Assembly: GCA_963702055.1 (NCBI GenBank)
Contig: OY969702.1
Location: forward strand, 2,418,001 to 2,482,000
Direction: 5' to 3'
DNA: 64,000 bases
Source of the DNA: CAWINX01 sp963702055
GTDB taxonomy: Bacteria; Actinomycetota; Thermoleophilia; Solirubrobacterales; 70-9
Below are positions 32,556 to 41,418 of the stretch, piece by piece (position 1 is the stretch's first letter; each line of letters opens with the position of its first letter). The notes under the pieces were generated by a model, which saw nothing but the letters and a program-made list of their open reading frames with translations, was not told the DNA's origin and searched no databases. Position numbers and translations under genes: made by a program.

Positions 32556-33874
32556 TCGACCGAGTCGGCGATCTCGACCAGCGCGGCGGCCACCACGGGG
32601 TCGAACTGAGTGCCGGAGCAGGCCTTCACCTCGGCGATCGCCGCCGCGGAGGGCATCGCTTCGCGGTAGGCACGGGTGGTGGTCATCGCGCTGAAGGCAT
32701 CGCAACAGGTGACGATGCGCGCCTCGATCGGGATTCGTTCGCCGGCCAGCCCGTCCGGGTAGCCGCCGCCGTCATAGCGCTCGTGGCAGGAGCGGACGAT
32801 CTTGCCGACCTCGGCAAGCACGCCCCCCACCCGGTTGAGCATCGCCTCGCCCTCGATCGTGTGGCGGCGGATGATCTTCCACTCGGCGTCGTCGAGCGGG
32901 CCGGGCTTGTTGATGATCTCCTTCGGCACCGCGATCTTGCCGACGTCATGCAAAAGGGCGACAAACTCGACGTTGCGGCGCTGGAGAGCGTCAACGTCGA
33001 GCCGGTCGGCGACGGCCAGCGCGAGCTGGACCACGCCACGGCTGTGGCTGCCGGTGTAGGCGTCATCTGCCTCGACCACGTCGCCGAGCAGCAGCGCCGT
33101 GCCCTGGTAGGCGCTACTCAACTCGAGCGCCTGGTCGATCCGGGCCTTGCGTTCGCCGGAGAGGACGGCGAGCACGGCGGCGAGTGGCACGACCAGCAGG
33201 CAGATCGCCGGGCTGAGTTCGATCGCGGCGAACGCGACCAGCAGGCCGATCGGCGCCAGGGCGCTGTCCAGCGCGTAGACCGGCTCCATCAGTTTGGCGA
33301 GGGTGCGCGGCGAGGTGCCGTCGACGAGGCGGCCGCGGATTGCCGTCGCGGCGAAGTCGAAGGCGAACTGCGCCAGTAGGGCGGCCAAGTAGATCGGCCA
33401 GTTGGACCACTCGAAGACCTGGGCGCCGGCGACGATCAGGACCGCGGCGGGACCGATCGCGTGCCAGCAGTCGCCGAAGACGTGGAAGGCGCGATAGACG
33501 CTGGTCTGTCCGGTGGCGTAGTCGATCAGCCTGCCGAGGGCCCAGCTGACGCTGACCACCAGCGGCACGATCGGGGTCGGCAGCAGGAAGAGCATCGGCA
33601 CGAAGACCAGCTCGGTGGGGACCGTGTAGCCGTCGGCTATGTCGAACTTCGCCCGGCAGGTGACGACGTAGGCGGCCATCAGGAGGGCCAGCTCGCCGAA
33701 GTCGAGGGAGCGGGGCGAGGAGAGGAACAGAGCCATCCCCAGCGCCACCGCCAAGAAGGCGAACGCTGCGATCGCCTCGACCGAGCGCTCTCGCCCGTGG
33801 GCGCGCTCTCGCGCCCGGTCGCGCCCGCGCGCGAAGAGTCGCTCCAATTCTGGTGTTTCCAAGACTCCTGCCAT
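32552..33874 (-). CDS. membrane-bound HD-GYP phosphodiesterase
   Basis: Protein of about 440 residues. The N-terminal ~250 residues hold about seven membrane helices, starting with VEAIAAFAFLAVALGMALFL. The C-terminal HD-GYP domain is intact: LLHDVGKIAVP, the RRHTIEGEAML histidine, and HERYDGGGYPDGL. HD-GYP domains degrade cyclic di-GMP. The ATG at 33874 is used; the open frame further upstream contains no membrane or domain signal. It is convergent with the glycosyltransferase fusion (4-bp overlap) and divergent from a secreted protein. It opposes the GGDEF activity encoded at 55349. Confidence 0.9.
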   Translation of the reverse strand: MAGVLETPELERLFARGRDRARERAHGRERSVEAIAAFAFLAVALGMALFLSSPRSLDFGELALLMAAYVVTCRAKFDIADGYTVPTELVFVPMLFLLPTPIVPLVVSVSWALGRLIDYATGQTSVYRAFHVFGDCWHAIGPAAVLIVAGAQVFEWSNWPIYLAALLAQFAFDFAATAIRGRLVDGTSPRTLAKLMEPVYALDSALAPIGLLVAFAAIELSPAICLLVVPLAAVLAVLSGERKARIDQALELSSAYQGTALLLGDVVEADDAYTGSHSRGVVQLALAVADRLDVDALQRRNVEFVALLHDVGKIAVPKEIINKPGPLDDAEWKIIRRHTIEGEAMLNRVGGVLAEVGKIVRSCHERYDGGGYPDGLAGERIPIEARIVTCCDAFSAMTTTRAYREAMPSAAAIAEVKACSGTQFDPVVAAALVEIADSVD

Positions 33875-34076
33875 AACCCACTCGAGCCTCGCGACCCGAA
33901 TCGTCCCCTGCCTATCGGCAAAGCATCGGTCCAGCAATAGGGCGCATGCGGAGTTTCGTGGATTACTCAATCCCGAAAAATTAGGTAGACGGCCGTTGGA
34001 ACCGGCTTCAGAGAGCCATTCAGCGGTCGATGGACGGCGCAGTGTTCGTTTTCGAAAGGGAGGAAACAAACCCGTC

Positions 34077-34682
34077 ATGAAGCTCTTCCGAGGTTCTCAG
34101 TCGCGCATTTCTCGTCCCAAGCTCGCGGGCGCAACCGCAGTCGTCGCCCTGGCAATGGCCGCCTTCGCATCCGGTGCTCAGGCCTGTTCCTACACCGACA
34201 CCCAGCAGGTCTTCAGCCCCTGGGGCGATCAGCGTGACTACCAGCTGACCCCCGACGGGGGCCTCGAGTCCGGCGGAGCCGGTTGGTCGCTCGACGGCGC
34301 CGCCGTCGTCTCGGGCAATGAGTCCTTCTACGTAAACGCCGCCGGGGACGACAACTCACTCTCCCTGCCGGCCGGCAGCGTTGCGACGAGCCCGTCGATC
34401 TGCGTTGGTCGCGACACTCCGGCGTTCCGCCTCTTCGCGCGCAACACGGGCGATGCTTCGCGTCTCCGCGTGACCGTGCTCTACAACCTCCCCGGCCCGA
34501 TCGACCCGAAGATCGGACGGACTATTAGGGCAGGCGAAGACTGGTCGCCCACCCGGGCGCTATCGACGGTTCCCGGCCTGGCTGAACTCGCCGGGTCGAT
34601 GAAGGTCCAGTTCCAGCCGCTCGACGACAACGGCAACTGGCAGGTCGACGACCTCTACATCGATCCCTTCGCTCGTCACTGA
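34077..34682 (+). CDS. secreted protein of unknown function
   Basis: Exported protein of 201 residues with a long signal peptide: a basic N-region (RGSQSRISRPK), a hydrophobic core (AVVALAMAAFA) and cleavage near SGAQA, just before CSYTDTQ. The mature part contains QVFSPWGDQRDY, GGWSLDG-like repeats and a final QVDDLYIDPFARH, suggesting a beta-sandwich or carbohydrate-binding-type module. No catalytic motif is seen. The AGG-rich site GGGAGG lies about 13 bases before the ATG. It is divergent from the HD-GYP gene and overlaps metH's stop by 7 bp at its 3' end. Confidence 0.75.
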   Translation: MKLFRGSQSRISRPKLAGATAVVALAMAAFASGAQACSYTDTQQVFSPWGDQRDYQLTPDGGLESGGAGWSLDGAAVVSGNESFYVNAAGDDNSLSLPAGSVATSPSICVGRDTPAFRLFARNTGDASRLRVTVLYNLPGPIDPKIGRTIRAGEDWSPTRALSTVPGLAELAGSMKVQFQPLDDNGNWQVDDLYIDPFARH

Positions 34683-37600
34683 ACTGACGGACTGAGCGCC
34701 TCGGGAGAGCTGTCGTCGGGGTCTGACTCCGGCGGCAGCTCACCTCCCCTGTCGGTGCCGGCGATCAGCTCGTCCGGCGCTTTCTCCTCGGGGATGAAGC
34801 CGGACTTCATCCCGAAATAGACCGCCTGGGGGTGGTGGGCGACGATCGCCACCGTCGACTGCTCGGGCATTACCGCGTAGCCGTCGGAGAGGGTCATCCC
34901 GATCTCTTCGAGCCCGAGTAGGCGCCAGACCTTCTCGTGCTCGGACTGGTCCGGACAGGCGGGGTAGCCCCAGGAGTAGCGGCGTCCCTGGTCGAGGTCG
35001 ATGCCGAGCTCGCGGCGCACGTCGGCGTGCAGCCACTCGGCCAGGCCCTCGGCCGACTGGACGCCGAGCCCGTGGACGTAGAGCTGCTCGGCGAACTCGC
35101 CCTCGCGCTCGAGGCGCTCGATCAGCTCGGTCACCTCCGGCCCGACCGTGACGCCCTGCAGCGTGACCACGTCGCGCTCGCCGGACTCCAGCGGGCGGAA
35201 GAAGTCGGCCAGGCAGATGCGGTCGTGCTTGGGCTGGCGCGGGAATACGAGCCGCTCCAGCTCTCGGTCGGGGTCCGCCGGGTTGAAGACGACCAGCTCG
35301 TTGCCGTCGGCGTTGCAGGGGAAGTAGCCGAGGCGAGCGCGCGGGTTCAGGTAGTCCTGCTCGCGCCACATCCGCTCCAGCCGCGGCGCGAAGCCCTCCT
35401 CCTCGTCGGTGCCCTCGACCAGGTCGCGCCAGGCATCGCCCTTGACGCCTTTGCCGCCCCAGTGCAGCTTGAAGAGGACGTGGCGGTCGAGGTAGGGGAA
35501 GACCTCGTCGAGGTCGACCGGGACCTCCCGCACCCCCCAGTAAGGCGGCGCGGGGATCGGCGCGTCGGTGCGCGCGGCGGAGCGCACGCTGTCGTCGGTG
35601 GTGGGAGGAGAGTCGTCGGGGGCGACGACCTTCTCGCGAAGCTGTTTGGCTTCGCCGCGGATCCGCTCGACCAGCGCCTCGCGCGCCGCTTCGTCGACCA
35701 GCTCGTCCATCGTGTCGAGTCCCTGGAAGGCGTCCTTGCAGTAGAAGACGCCGGGGCCGTAGACCTCGTCGGAGTCCTTGCCGTGTGGGTAGAGGGTGCG
35801 GCGACCGAAGTCGCGGTTGATCGCGGCGCCGCCGATCAGCACCGGGAAGCCGAGCCCCCGCTGGTGCAGCTCCTGAACGCAGATCGGCATCTGCTTTGAG
35901 GTGGAGACGAGCAGCGCCGAGAGGCCGATCGCGTCGGCGTCGTTTTCGACCGCGGCCTCGATGATCGTGTCGACGGGGACCTGCTTGCCGAGGTCGATCA
36001 CCGTGTAGCCGTTGTTGGTGAGGATCGTGTTGACCAGCGACTTGCCGATGTCGTGGACGTCGCCGAAGACGGTCGCGATCACGACCTTTCCCTTGGTGTG
36101 GCCCTCGATCCGGTCGAGGTAGTTCTCCAGCTGGGCGACGGCGCGCTTCATCACCTCCGCCGACTGCAGGACGAAGGGCAGGATCAGCTCGCCGGCCCCG
36201 AATTTGTCGCCGACCTCCTTCATCGCCGGCAGCAGCACCTGGTTGAGGGTGGGGACGGCGCCGATCTTCTCGACCGAGCGGTCGACCCACTCCTCGACGC
36301 CCTCCTTGCGGCGGCGCAGGATGTGCCAGTGCAGCGCCTCCTCGGGCTCCATGCCCTCGGTCGGGTCCTCCGCCTCCTCGGCGGCCTCCTCGCTCTTGCT
36401 CTCGAAGTGGGCGATGAAGCGCTCCAGCGCGTCGTCGCGGCGGTTGAAGACGAGGTCGTCGGTCAGCTCTCGCTCGTTGTCGGGGATCTCCCCGTAGGGG
36501 GTGATGTGGTTGGGATTGACCATCGCCAGGTCGAGGCCGGCCTCGACGCAGTGATGCAGGAAGACGGAGTTGAGGACCGCGCGGGCGGGGGGTGAGACGC
36601 CAAAGGAGACGTTGGAGACGCCGAGCGAGGTCTTTACCCCGGGGATCTCCGCCTTAATCCGGCGGATACCCTCGATCGTCTCCACCGCGGAGGGCCTCCA
36701 CTCCTCATCGCCGGTGGTAAGCGTGAAGGTGAGCGCGTCGAAGATCAGCGCCTGGGGGTCGAGCCCGTGCTCGTCGCAGGCGAGGTCGCGGAGTCGCTTG
36801 GCAATCTCGACCTTGCGCTCCGCCGTCTTCGCCATTCCGACCTCGTCGATCGTCAGCGCGATCAACGCGGCGCCGTGCGCCTTGGCCAGCGGCACGACGA
36901 CGTCGGCCTTGTCGCGTCCCGCCTCGAGATTGATCGAGTTGACGATCGCCCGGCCGGGGATCTGCTCCAGCGCGGCGCGGATCACCTCCGGCTCGGTCGA
37001 GTCGACCTGGATCGGCGCCGGCTGGGTCAGCGAGATCCGCTTCACCACCGCCGCCATCTGCTCGTCCTCGTCCTGGCGCTCGGTCAGCGCCACGCAGACA
37101 TCGAGCACGTGGGCGCCGCCGGTCACCTGATCCTCGGCGACCTGGACGAGGCCGTCGTAGTCGTCGGCCAGCAGCAGCTCCTTCGCCTTGCGCGAGCCCT
37201 GCGAGTTGACCCGCTCGCCGACCAGAGTCGGGCGCGGCTCCTGCACGAGTGAGGTGGAGGTCATCATCGAGGAGACCTCGGCCGAACCGGGCGCCGGTCG
37301 CGCCTCCGGGACTCGCCCGCTGACCCGCTCGCGGATCGCGGCGATGTGTTCGGGCGTCGTCCCGCAGCAGCCGCCGACGATGCCGACCCCGTAGCGCTCG
37401 ACGAACTCGCCAAGCGTCGCGGCCAGCGGCTCGGGCTTCTCGGGGAAGATCGTCTCGCCGTCGGGCCCCTGTAGGGGCAGGCCGGCGTTGGGAATGCAGT
37501 GGACGGGCAGCGGGCTGTTCTCGCCGAGGAAGCGGATCGCGTCGCGCATGTCCTCGGGCCCGGTCGAGCAGTTGAGGCCGATCACGTCGACGTCGAGCGC

Positions 37601-38242
37601 GGTGAGGGTGGTCAGCACCGCCTGGATGTCGGTGCCGAGCAGCATCTTGCCGCCCTGGGGGAGGAGGGAGACGCTGGTCTGGATCGGCAGCGTTCGCCCG
37701 GTCTCCTTGAACGCCTCGCGGGCGCCGAAGATCGCCGCCTTCACCTCGAGGATGTCCTGGGCGGTCTCGATGATGATCAGGTCGGCGCCGCCCTCGACCA
37801 GGCCGCTCGCTTGCTCGGCGAAGACCTCGACCAGCTTGCCGAAGGTGATGTCGCCCAGCGTCGGGTCGGTCGAAGCGGGCAGGAAGCCGGTCGGTCCGAT
37901 CGAGCCGGCGACGAAGCTCTCCTCGCCCGCTGCCTGGCGGGCGATCTGGGCCGCCTTGGTGTTGATCTCCAGCGTGTGCTCGCCGAGACCCCATTCGTCG
38001 AGCTTCAGCCGCGAGCCCTGGAAAGTGTCGGTCTCGACCACCTCGGCGCCGGCCTCGAGCATCGAGGCGTGGACGCCCTCGATCACGTCGGGGCGGTTGA
38101 GCACGAGCGCCTCGTGGCATTTGCCCTCCAGCCCGCCGTAATCGGCCTGGGTCAGGTCGAACTGCTCCAGGGTCGCGCCCATGCCGCCGTCGAAGACGAC
38201 GATCCGCTCCCGCGTCGCGGCCAGGTAGTCACGCTCTGCCAT
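34676..38242 (-). CDS. metH: cobalamin-dependent methionine synthase
   Basis: B12-dependent methionine synthase of 1188 residues, transferring methyl from methyl-tetrahydrofolate to homocysteine. All four modules are present: homocysteine-binding with NCSTGP (near 240) and the zinc cysteines GGCCGTTPEH (near 305); pterin-binding (VGERVNSQGSRK near 345, VDSTEPEVI, LGVSNVSFG); cobalamin-binding with cap and the DVHDIGKSLV histidine (near 755); and the activation domain with RYSWGYPACPDQSEH near 1115. Length matches E. coli MetH (1227). The C-terminus overlaps the convergent secreted-protein gene by 7 bp. It is divergent from the P450. Confidence 0.97.
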   Translation of the reverse strand: MAERDYLAATRERIVVFDGGMGATLEQFDLTQADYGGLEGKCHEALVLNRPDVIEGVHASMLEAGAEVVETDTFQGSRLKLDEWGLGEHTLEINTKAAQIARQAAGEESFVAGSIGPTGFLPASTDPTLGDITFGKLVEVFAEQASGLVEGGADLIIIETAQDILEVKAAIFGAREAFKETGRTLPIQTSVSLLPQGGKMLLGTDIQAVLTTLTALDVDVIGLNCSTGPEDMRDAIRFLGENSPLPVHCIPNAGLPLQGPDGETIFPEKPEPLAATLGEFVERYGVGIVGGCCGTTPEHIAAIRERVSGRVPEARPAPGSAEVSSMMTSTSLVQEPRPTLVGERVNSQGSRKAKELLLADDYDGLVQVAEDQVTGGAHVLDVCVALTERQDEDEQMAAVVKRISLTQPAPIQVDSTEPEVIRAALEQIPGRAIVNSINLEAGRDKADVVVPLAKAHGAALIALTIDEVGMAKTAERKVEIAKRLRDLACDEHGLDPQALIFDALTFTLTTGDEEWRPSAVETIEGIRRIKAEIPGVKTSLGVSNVSFGVSPPARAVLNSVFLHHCVEAGLDLAMVNPNHITPYGEIPDNERELTDDLVFNRRDDALERFIAHFESKSEEAAEEAEDPTEGMEPEEALHWHILRRRKEGVEEWVDRSVEKIGAVPTLNQVLLPAMKEVGDKFGAGELILPFVLQSAEVMKRAVAQLENYLDRIEGHTKGKVVIATVFGDVHDIGKSLVNTILTNNGYTVIDLGKQVPVDTIIEAAVENDADAIGLSALLVSTSKQMPICVQELHQRGLGFPVLIGGAAINRDFGRRTLYPHGKDSDEVYGPGVFYCKDAFQGLDTMDELVDEAAREALVERIRGEAKQLREKVVAPDDSPPTTDDSVRSAARTDAPIPAPPYWGVREVPVDLDEVFPYLDRHVLFKLHWGGKGVKGDAWRDLVEGTDEEEGFAPRLERMWREQDYLNPRARLGYFPCNADGNELVVFNPADPDRELERLVFPRQPKHDRICLADFFRPLESGERDVVTLQGVTVGPEVTELIERLEREGEFAEQLYVHGLGVQSAEGLAEWLHADVRRELGIDLDQGRRYSWGYPACPDQSEHEKVWRLLGLEEIGMTLSDGYAVMPEQSTVAIVAHHPQAVYFGMKSGFIPEEKAPDELIAGTDRGGELPPESDPDDSSPEALSPSVQ

Positions 38243-38285
38243 TGGTTAAGCCTGTCACGTTCGACGCGTCGGCTGGGGGGCGTTT

Positions 38286-39710
38286 ATGTGCGCAGCGTCA
38301 CGGAAGCGGGACTGGGCTAGGGAGGAGGCTGGCTCCAGGAGGCACTCGATCGGCTCTGCTTCAAACCTTCCGGCAGGACCCCGCTATCCGAGCCTGATCC
38401 AAGGGATCGGGGCCTGGGTGCGACCGCTGGCCTTTCCGGAGCGCTGCCGGGCTCGCTATGGCAGGCGCTTCACGATCCGCTTCCCGGCGGCGCCTCCCTT
38501 CGTGATGCTCTCCGACCCGGAGGAGGTCAAGCAGGTCTTCACCGCGCCGCCGGACGTCCTGCATCCCGGCGAGGGCGCCCGAGTGCTGGAGCCGGTGGTC
38601 GGGTCCAATTCGGTGATCCTGCTCGACGGCGACGCCCACATGCGCCAGCGCAAACTGATGCTGCCCGCCTTCCACGGCGAGAAGATGGAGGCGCTCAGCG
38701 GGTTGATGGCGGAGGTCGCCGAGCGCGAGGTCGCCGGTTGGCCCAGCGGCGAGGAGGTCGAGCTGCAGGAGCGCTTCCAGCACCTCACCCTGGAGATCAT
38801 CCTGCGCGCGGTATTCGGGCTCGACCCCGGCGCCCGCCTCGATGCGCTGCGGGAGCGACTTTCCGAGATGCTCAGCGTCGGCGACCGGCCGATCAGCCTC
38901 GTCCCGCTCGATCCGGACGGGCCCCTCGGCAGGCTGCTCTCCAAGACGCCCCCCCTTGCTCGCTTCCTCGCGGTTCAGGAAGAGGCTGACGCGCTGATCT
39001 TCGAGCTGATCGAGGAGCGGCGCCGCGACGAGGAGGAGCGCGACGATGTGTTGAGCATGCTGCTCGCCGCCCGCGACGAGGACGGCGCGCCGATGTCAGA
39101 CCAGGAGCTGCGCGACGAGCTGATGACCCTGCTGGTCGCCGGCCATGAGACGACCGCTTCCTCGCTGTCGTGGGGGTTCGAGCGCCTGCTGCGCCAACCG
39201 GAAGCGCTTGGCCGGCTGGTCGAGGAGATCGACGCGGGCGAGGACGACGCCTACCTGACCGCGACGATCCAGGAGACGATGCGCCGCCGGCCGGTGCTTC
39301 CCACCGCCGCGCCGCGACTGGTCAAGAAGCCGATCGAGGTTGGCGGCTGGGCGTATCAGCCCGGCGCCTGTCTGGTCCCCGCCACCTACCTGATCCACCA
39401 CGACCCTGAGATCTACCCCGATCCCTACGCCTTCCGGCCCGAGCGCTTCCTCGACGAGCCGCCCGGCACCTACACCTGGACCCCGTTCGGGGGCGGTCGC
39501 CGCCGCTGCCTTGGCGCCAGCTTCGCGATGTTGGAGATGAAGATCGTCCTGCGCAGCGTGCTCGGGGGCTGCGAGGTGTCTTCGACCGAGCCGGGTCACG
39601 AGGTTGCCCGGCGGCGCAACATCACGGTGCGGCCGGGGCGCGGATCCCGGGTCGTCATGCGGCCCCGCGCCAGGGCAGAGGCCCCGGCCGCCGCCCAGGT
39701 TGTCCTTTAG
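38286..39710 (+). CDS. cytochrome P450
   Basis: Heme-thiolate monooxygenase of up to 474 residues. The I-helix oxygen-binding motif is AGHETTASSLSW, the K-helix ExxR is ETMR, and the heme-binding loop FGGGRRRCLG carries the axial cysteine. It has PERF before the loop. No membrane anchor is seen, so it should be soluble and need ferredoxin-type partners; FprA is encoded at 25710 but no ferredoxin is in the window. The first ~25 residues are basic and may not be translated. It converges on the ALDH gene with a 4-bp overlap. The substrate is unknown. Confidence 0.93.
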   Translation: MCAASRKRDWAREEAGSRRHSIGSASNLPAGPRYPSLIQGIGAWVRPLAFPERCRARYGRRFTIRFPAAPPFVMLSDPEEVKQVFTAPPDVLHPGEGARVLEPVVGSNSVILLDGDAHMRQRKLMLPAFHGEKMEALSGLMAEVAEREVAGWPSGEEVELQERFQHLTLEIILRAVFGLDPGARLDALRERLSEMLSVGDRPISLVPLDPDGPLGRLLSKTPPLARFLAVQEEADALIFELIEERRRDEEERDDVLSMLLAARDEDGAPMSDQELRDELMTLLVAGHETTASSLSWGFERLLRQPEALGRLVEEIDAGEDDAYLTATIQETMRRRPVLPTAAPRLVKKPIEVGGWAYQPGACLVPATYLIHHDPEIYPDPYAFRPERFLDEPPGTYTWTPFGGGRRRCLGASFAMLEMKIVLRSVLGGCEVSSTEPGHEVARRRNITVRPGRGSRVVMRPRARAEAPAAAQVVL

Positions 39711-41278
39711 CCGCGCCTGCCGAGGCGCCGCTTCAGGTCGCGCGCGTTGAAGGCCTGGGCGATCCGGCTGACCAGGCCGCGGCGCGCCTTCGTGTACGGG
39801 TACCAGGTCGGCTCGCGCTTGCCGCCGAAACGGGTGGCGACGATCGACTCGGGGCGGCAGTACTTCTTGATCCCGTACTCGCCGTGGCGGAAGCCGATCC
39901 CCGATTCCTTCCAGCCGCCCATCGGCACGTCGGAGGCGAGGTAGTTGACGAGCACGTCGTTGACGTTGACGGCGCCGCACTCGACCCGCCGCGCCACCCG
40001 CTCGGCCCGCTCCTTCTCGCCGAACACCGAGCCCGAGAGGCCGTAGCGGGTGTCGTTGGCGAGGCGCAGAGCCTCCTCGGAGTCGCGCACCTTCATCACC
40101 CCGACCACCGGCCCGAAGGTCTCGTCGCGCATCACCTTCATCGAGTGGTCGACGTCGACCAGCACGGTCGGCTCGAAGTAGTCGCCGGGGCCCTCGACCC
40201 GCTTGCCGCCGGTCAGCGCCTTGGCGCCGTTTTCGAGCGCGTCGTTGACATGGTCCTCGACGATCGCCGACTGGTTGGGCGAGGTCATCGCGCCGACGTC
40301 CTTGCCGAAGCCCTTGCCGTCGGCGCCCTGCTTGAGGCCGCCGACCTCCTTGGTCAGCTTGCGCACGAACTCGTCGTAGGCCGGCTCCTCGACGTAGATC
40401 CGCTCGACCGACATGCAGACCTGGCCGGAGTTCATCATCCCGCCCCAGGCCGCGGCGTTGGCGGCGCGGTCGAGGTCGGCGTCGTCGAGGACGATCATCG
40501 GATCCTTGCCGCCCAGCTCGAGGCTGACCGGGGTCAGCGTCTCCGCCGCTCGCGCCATCACCTTGCGGCCCGTTCGGTCGGAGCCGGTGAACTGGATGAA
40601 GTCGACGGCATCGATCAGCGCGCCGCCGGTCTCGCCGATTCCATGCACGCAGTCGAAGACGTCGGGGCCGCCGATCTCCTCCTTCCAGGCCTTGACCACC
40701 TCGGCCAGGCCCAGCGGGGTGAACTCGGAGGGCTTGACGACGACCGCGGCGCCGGCCTGTAGGGCCGGGATCGCGTCGCCGAGTGCCAGGGTCAGCGGGA
40801 AGTTCCAGGGGCTGATGATGCCGGCCACGGGGTAGGGCCGGTACTGGACGGTCAGCTTCTTGGCGGCGAGCAGCGGCGAGTGGGGGCGGACGTTTTCGTC
40901 GCCGATGAACTTGGCGGCCTTGGTCCCGTAGAAGTTGATCAGGTCGGTGAGGTAGACGGCCTCGGTCGTCGCCTCGGCGCGTACCTTGCCGGTTTCCGCC
41001 TGCATCGTGTCGGCGACGCGGTCCTGGTTGTCGAGTAGCCAGTCGCGCAGCTTGCCGAGCCAGTGGTAGCGACCTTCGATCCCCATCGCCTCCCATTCGG
41101 GCTGGTTGGCGCGGACTCGGGCCACGGTCTCGGCGACCCGCTGCGGCGAGTCGACGGCGACGCTGCCGACCACGCCTCCGGTCGCCGGGCTGAGGACCTC
41201 GATCCGCTCCCCCGCGGCGCCGTTCGCGCTCGCCCCGTTGATCGCCTCCGTGCTCGCCTGCGCGGTTCCGCTCTCCAC
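39707..41278 (-). CDS. aldehyde dehydrogenase (succinate-semialdehyde-type)
   Basis: NAD(P)-dependent aldehyde dehydrogenase of 523 residues. The PWNFP motif lies near residue 145, FTGSDRTGR near 225, the catalytic glutamate in LELGGKDP near 250 and the catalytic cysteine in NSGQVCMSVERI near 288. The wording fits the succinate-semialdehyde/broad-range group. The start is the GTG at 41278: AAGGAG stands six bases upstream and a TetR-type palindrome (41296-41311) lies just before that, so the longer open frame is not used. A -10-like TAATAC precedes the palindrome. Confidence 0.9.
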   Translation of the reverse strand: MESGTAQASTEAINGASANGAAGERIEVLSPATGGVVGSVAVDSPQRVAETVARVRANQPEWEAMGIEGRYHWLGKLRDWLLDNQDRVADTMQAETGKVRAEATTEAVYLTDLINFYGTKAAKFIGDENVRPHSPLLAAKKLTVQYRPYPVAGIISPWNFPLTLALGDAIPALQAGAAVVVKPSEFTPLGLAEVVKAWKEEIGGPDVFDCVHGIGETGGALIDAVDFIQFTGSDRTGRKVMARAAETLTPVSLELGGKDPMIVLDDADLDRAANAAAWGGMMNSGQVCMSVERIYVEEPAYDEFVRKLTKEVGGLKQGADGKGFGKDVGAMTSPNQSAIVEDHVNDALENGAKALTGGKRVEGPGDYFEPTVLVDVDHSMKVMRDETFGPVVGVMKVRDSEEALRLANDTRYGLSGSVFGEKERAERVARRVECGAVNVNDVLVNYLASDVPMGGWKESGIGFRHGEYGIKKYCRPESIVATRFGGKREPTWYPYTKARRGLVSRIAQAFNARDLKRRLGRRG

Positions 41279-41295
41279 CTGAAGCTCCTTCTCCT

Positions 41296-41311
41296 TTGGC
41301 TGGTCAGCCAA
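41296..41311. promoter_or_regulatory. TetR-type operator candidate (site 3)
   Basis: TTGGCTGGTCAGCCAA is a 16-bp near-perfect palindrome directly after a -10-like TAATAC (read on the minus strand) and 17 bp before the ALDH start. It matches site 2 at 13 of 16 positions. Confidence 0.55.
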
Positions 41312-41418
41312 GAGTATTACTCCGCCACCTCCTCCGCTTTGCATCCGGGGGTGGCGGCAAGACGACATATCGGCGCCGCTCACGAAGAATCAGATCGTGA
41401 CGTTCGCTAATTGGTTCT

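Noticed and set aside
29793..32705. 970-codon open frame on the minus strand
   Set aside because: Shadow of the glycosyltransferase fusion; composition is low-complexity and no motif is present.
33880..34076. Possible cyclic-di-GMP (GEMM) riboswitch before the secreted protein
   Set aside because: GGCAAAGC and TAGGTAG fragments recall the motif, but the first conserved half (GGGCAAACC) is missing and the stems do not form. The 200-bp region is AT-richer and may hold promoters only.
38286..38360. N-terminal membrane anchor on the P450
   Set aside because: The first residues are basic and not hydrophobic; it is of the soluble bacterial type.
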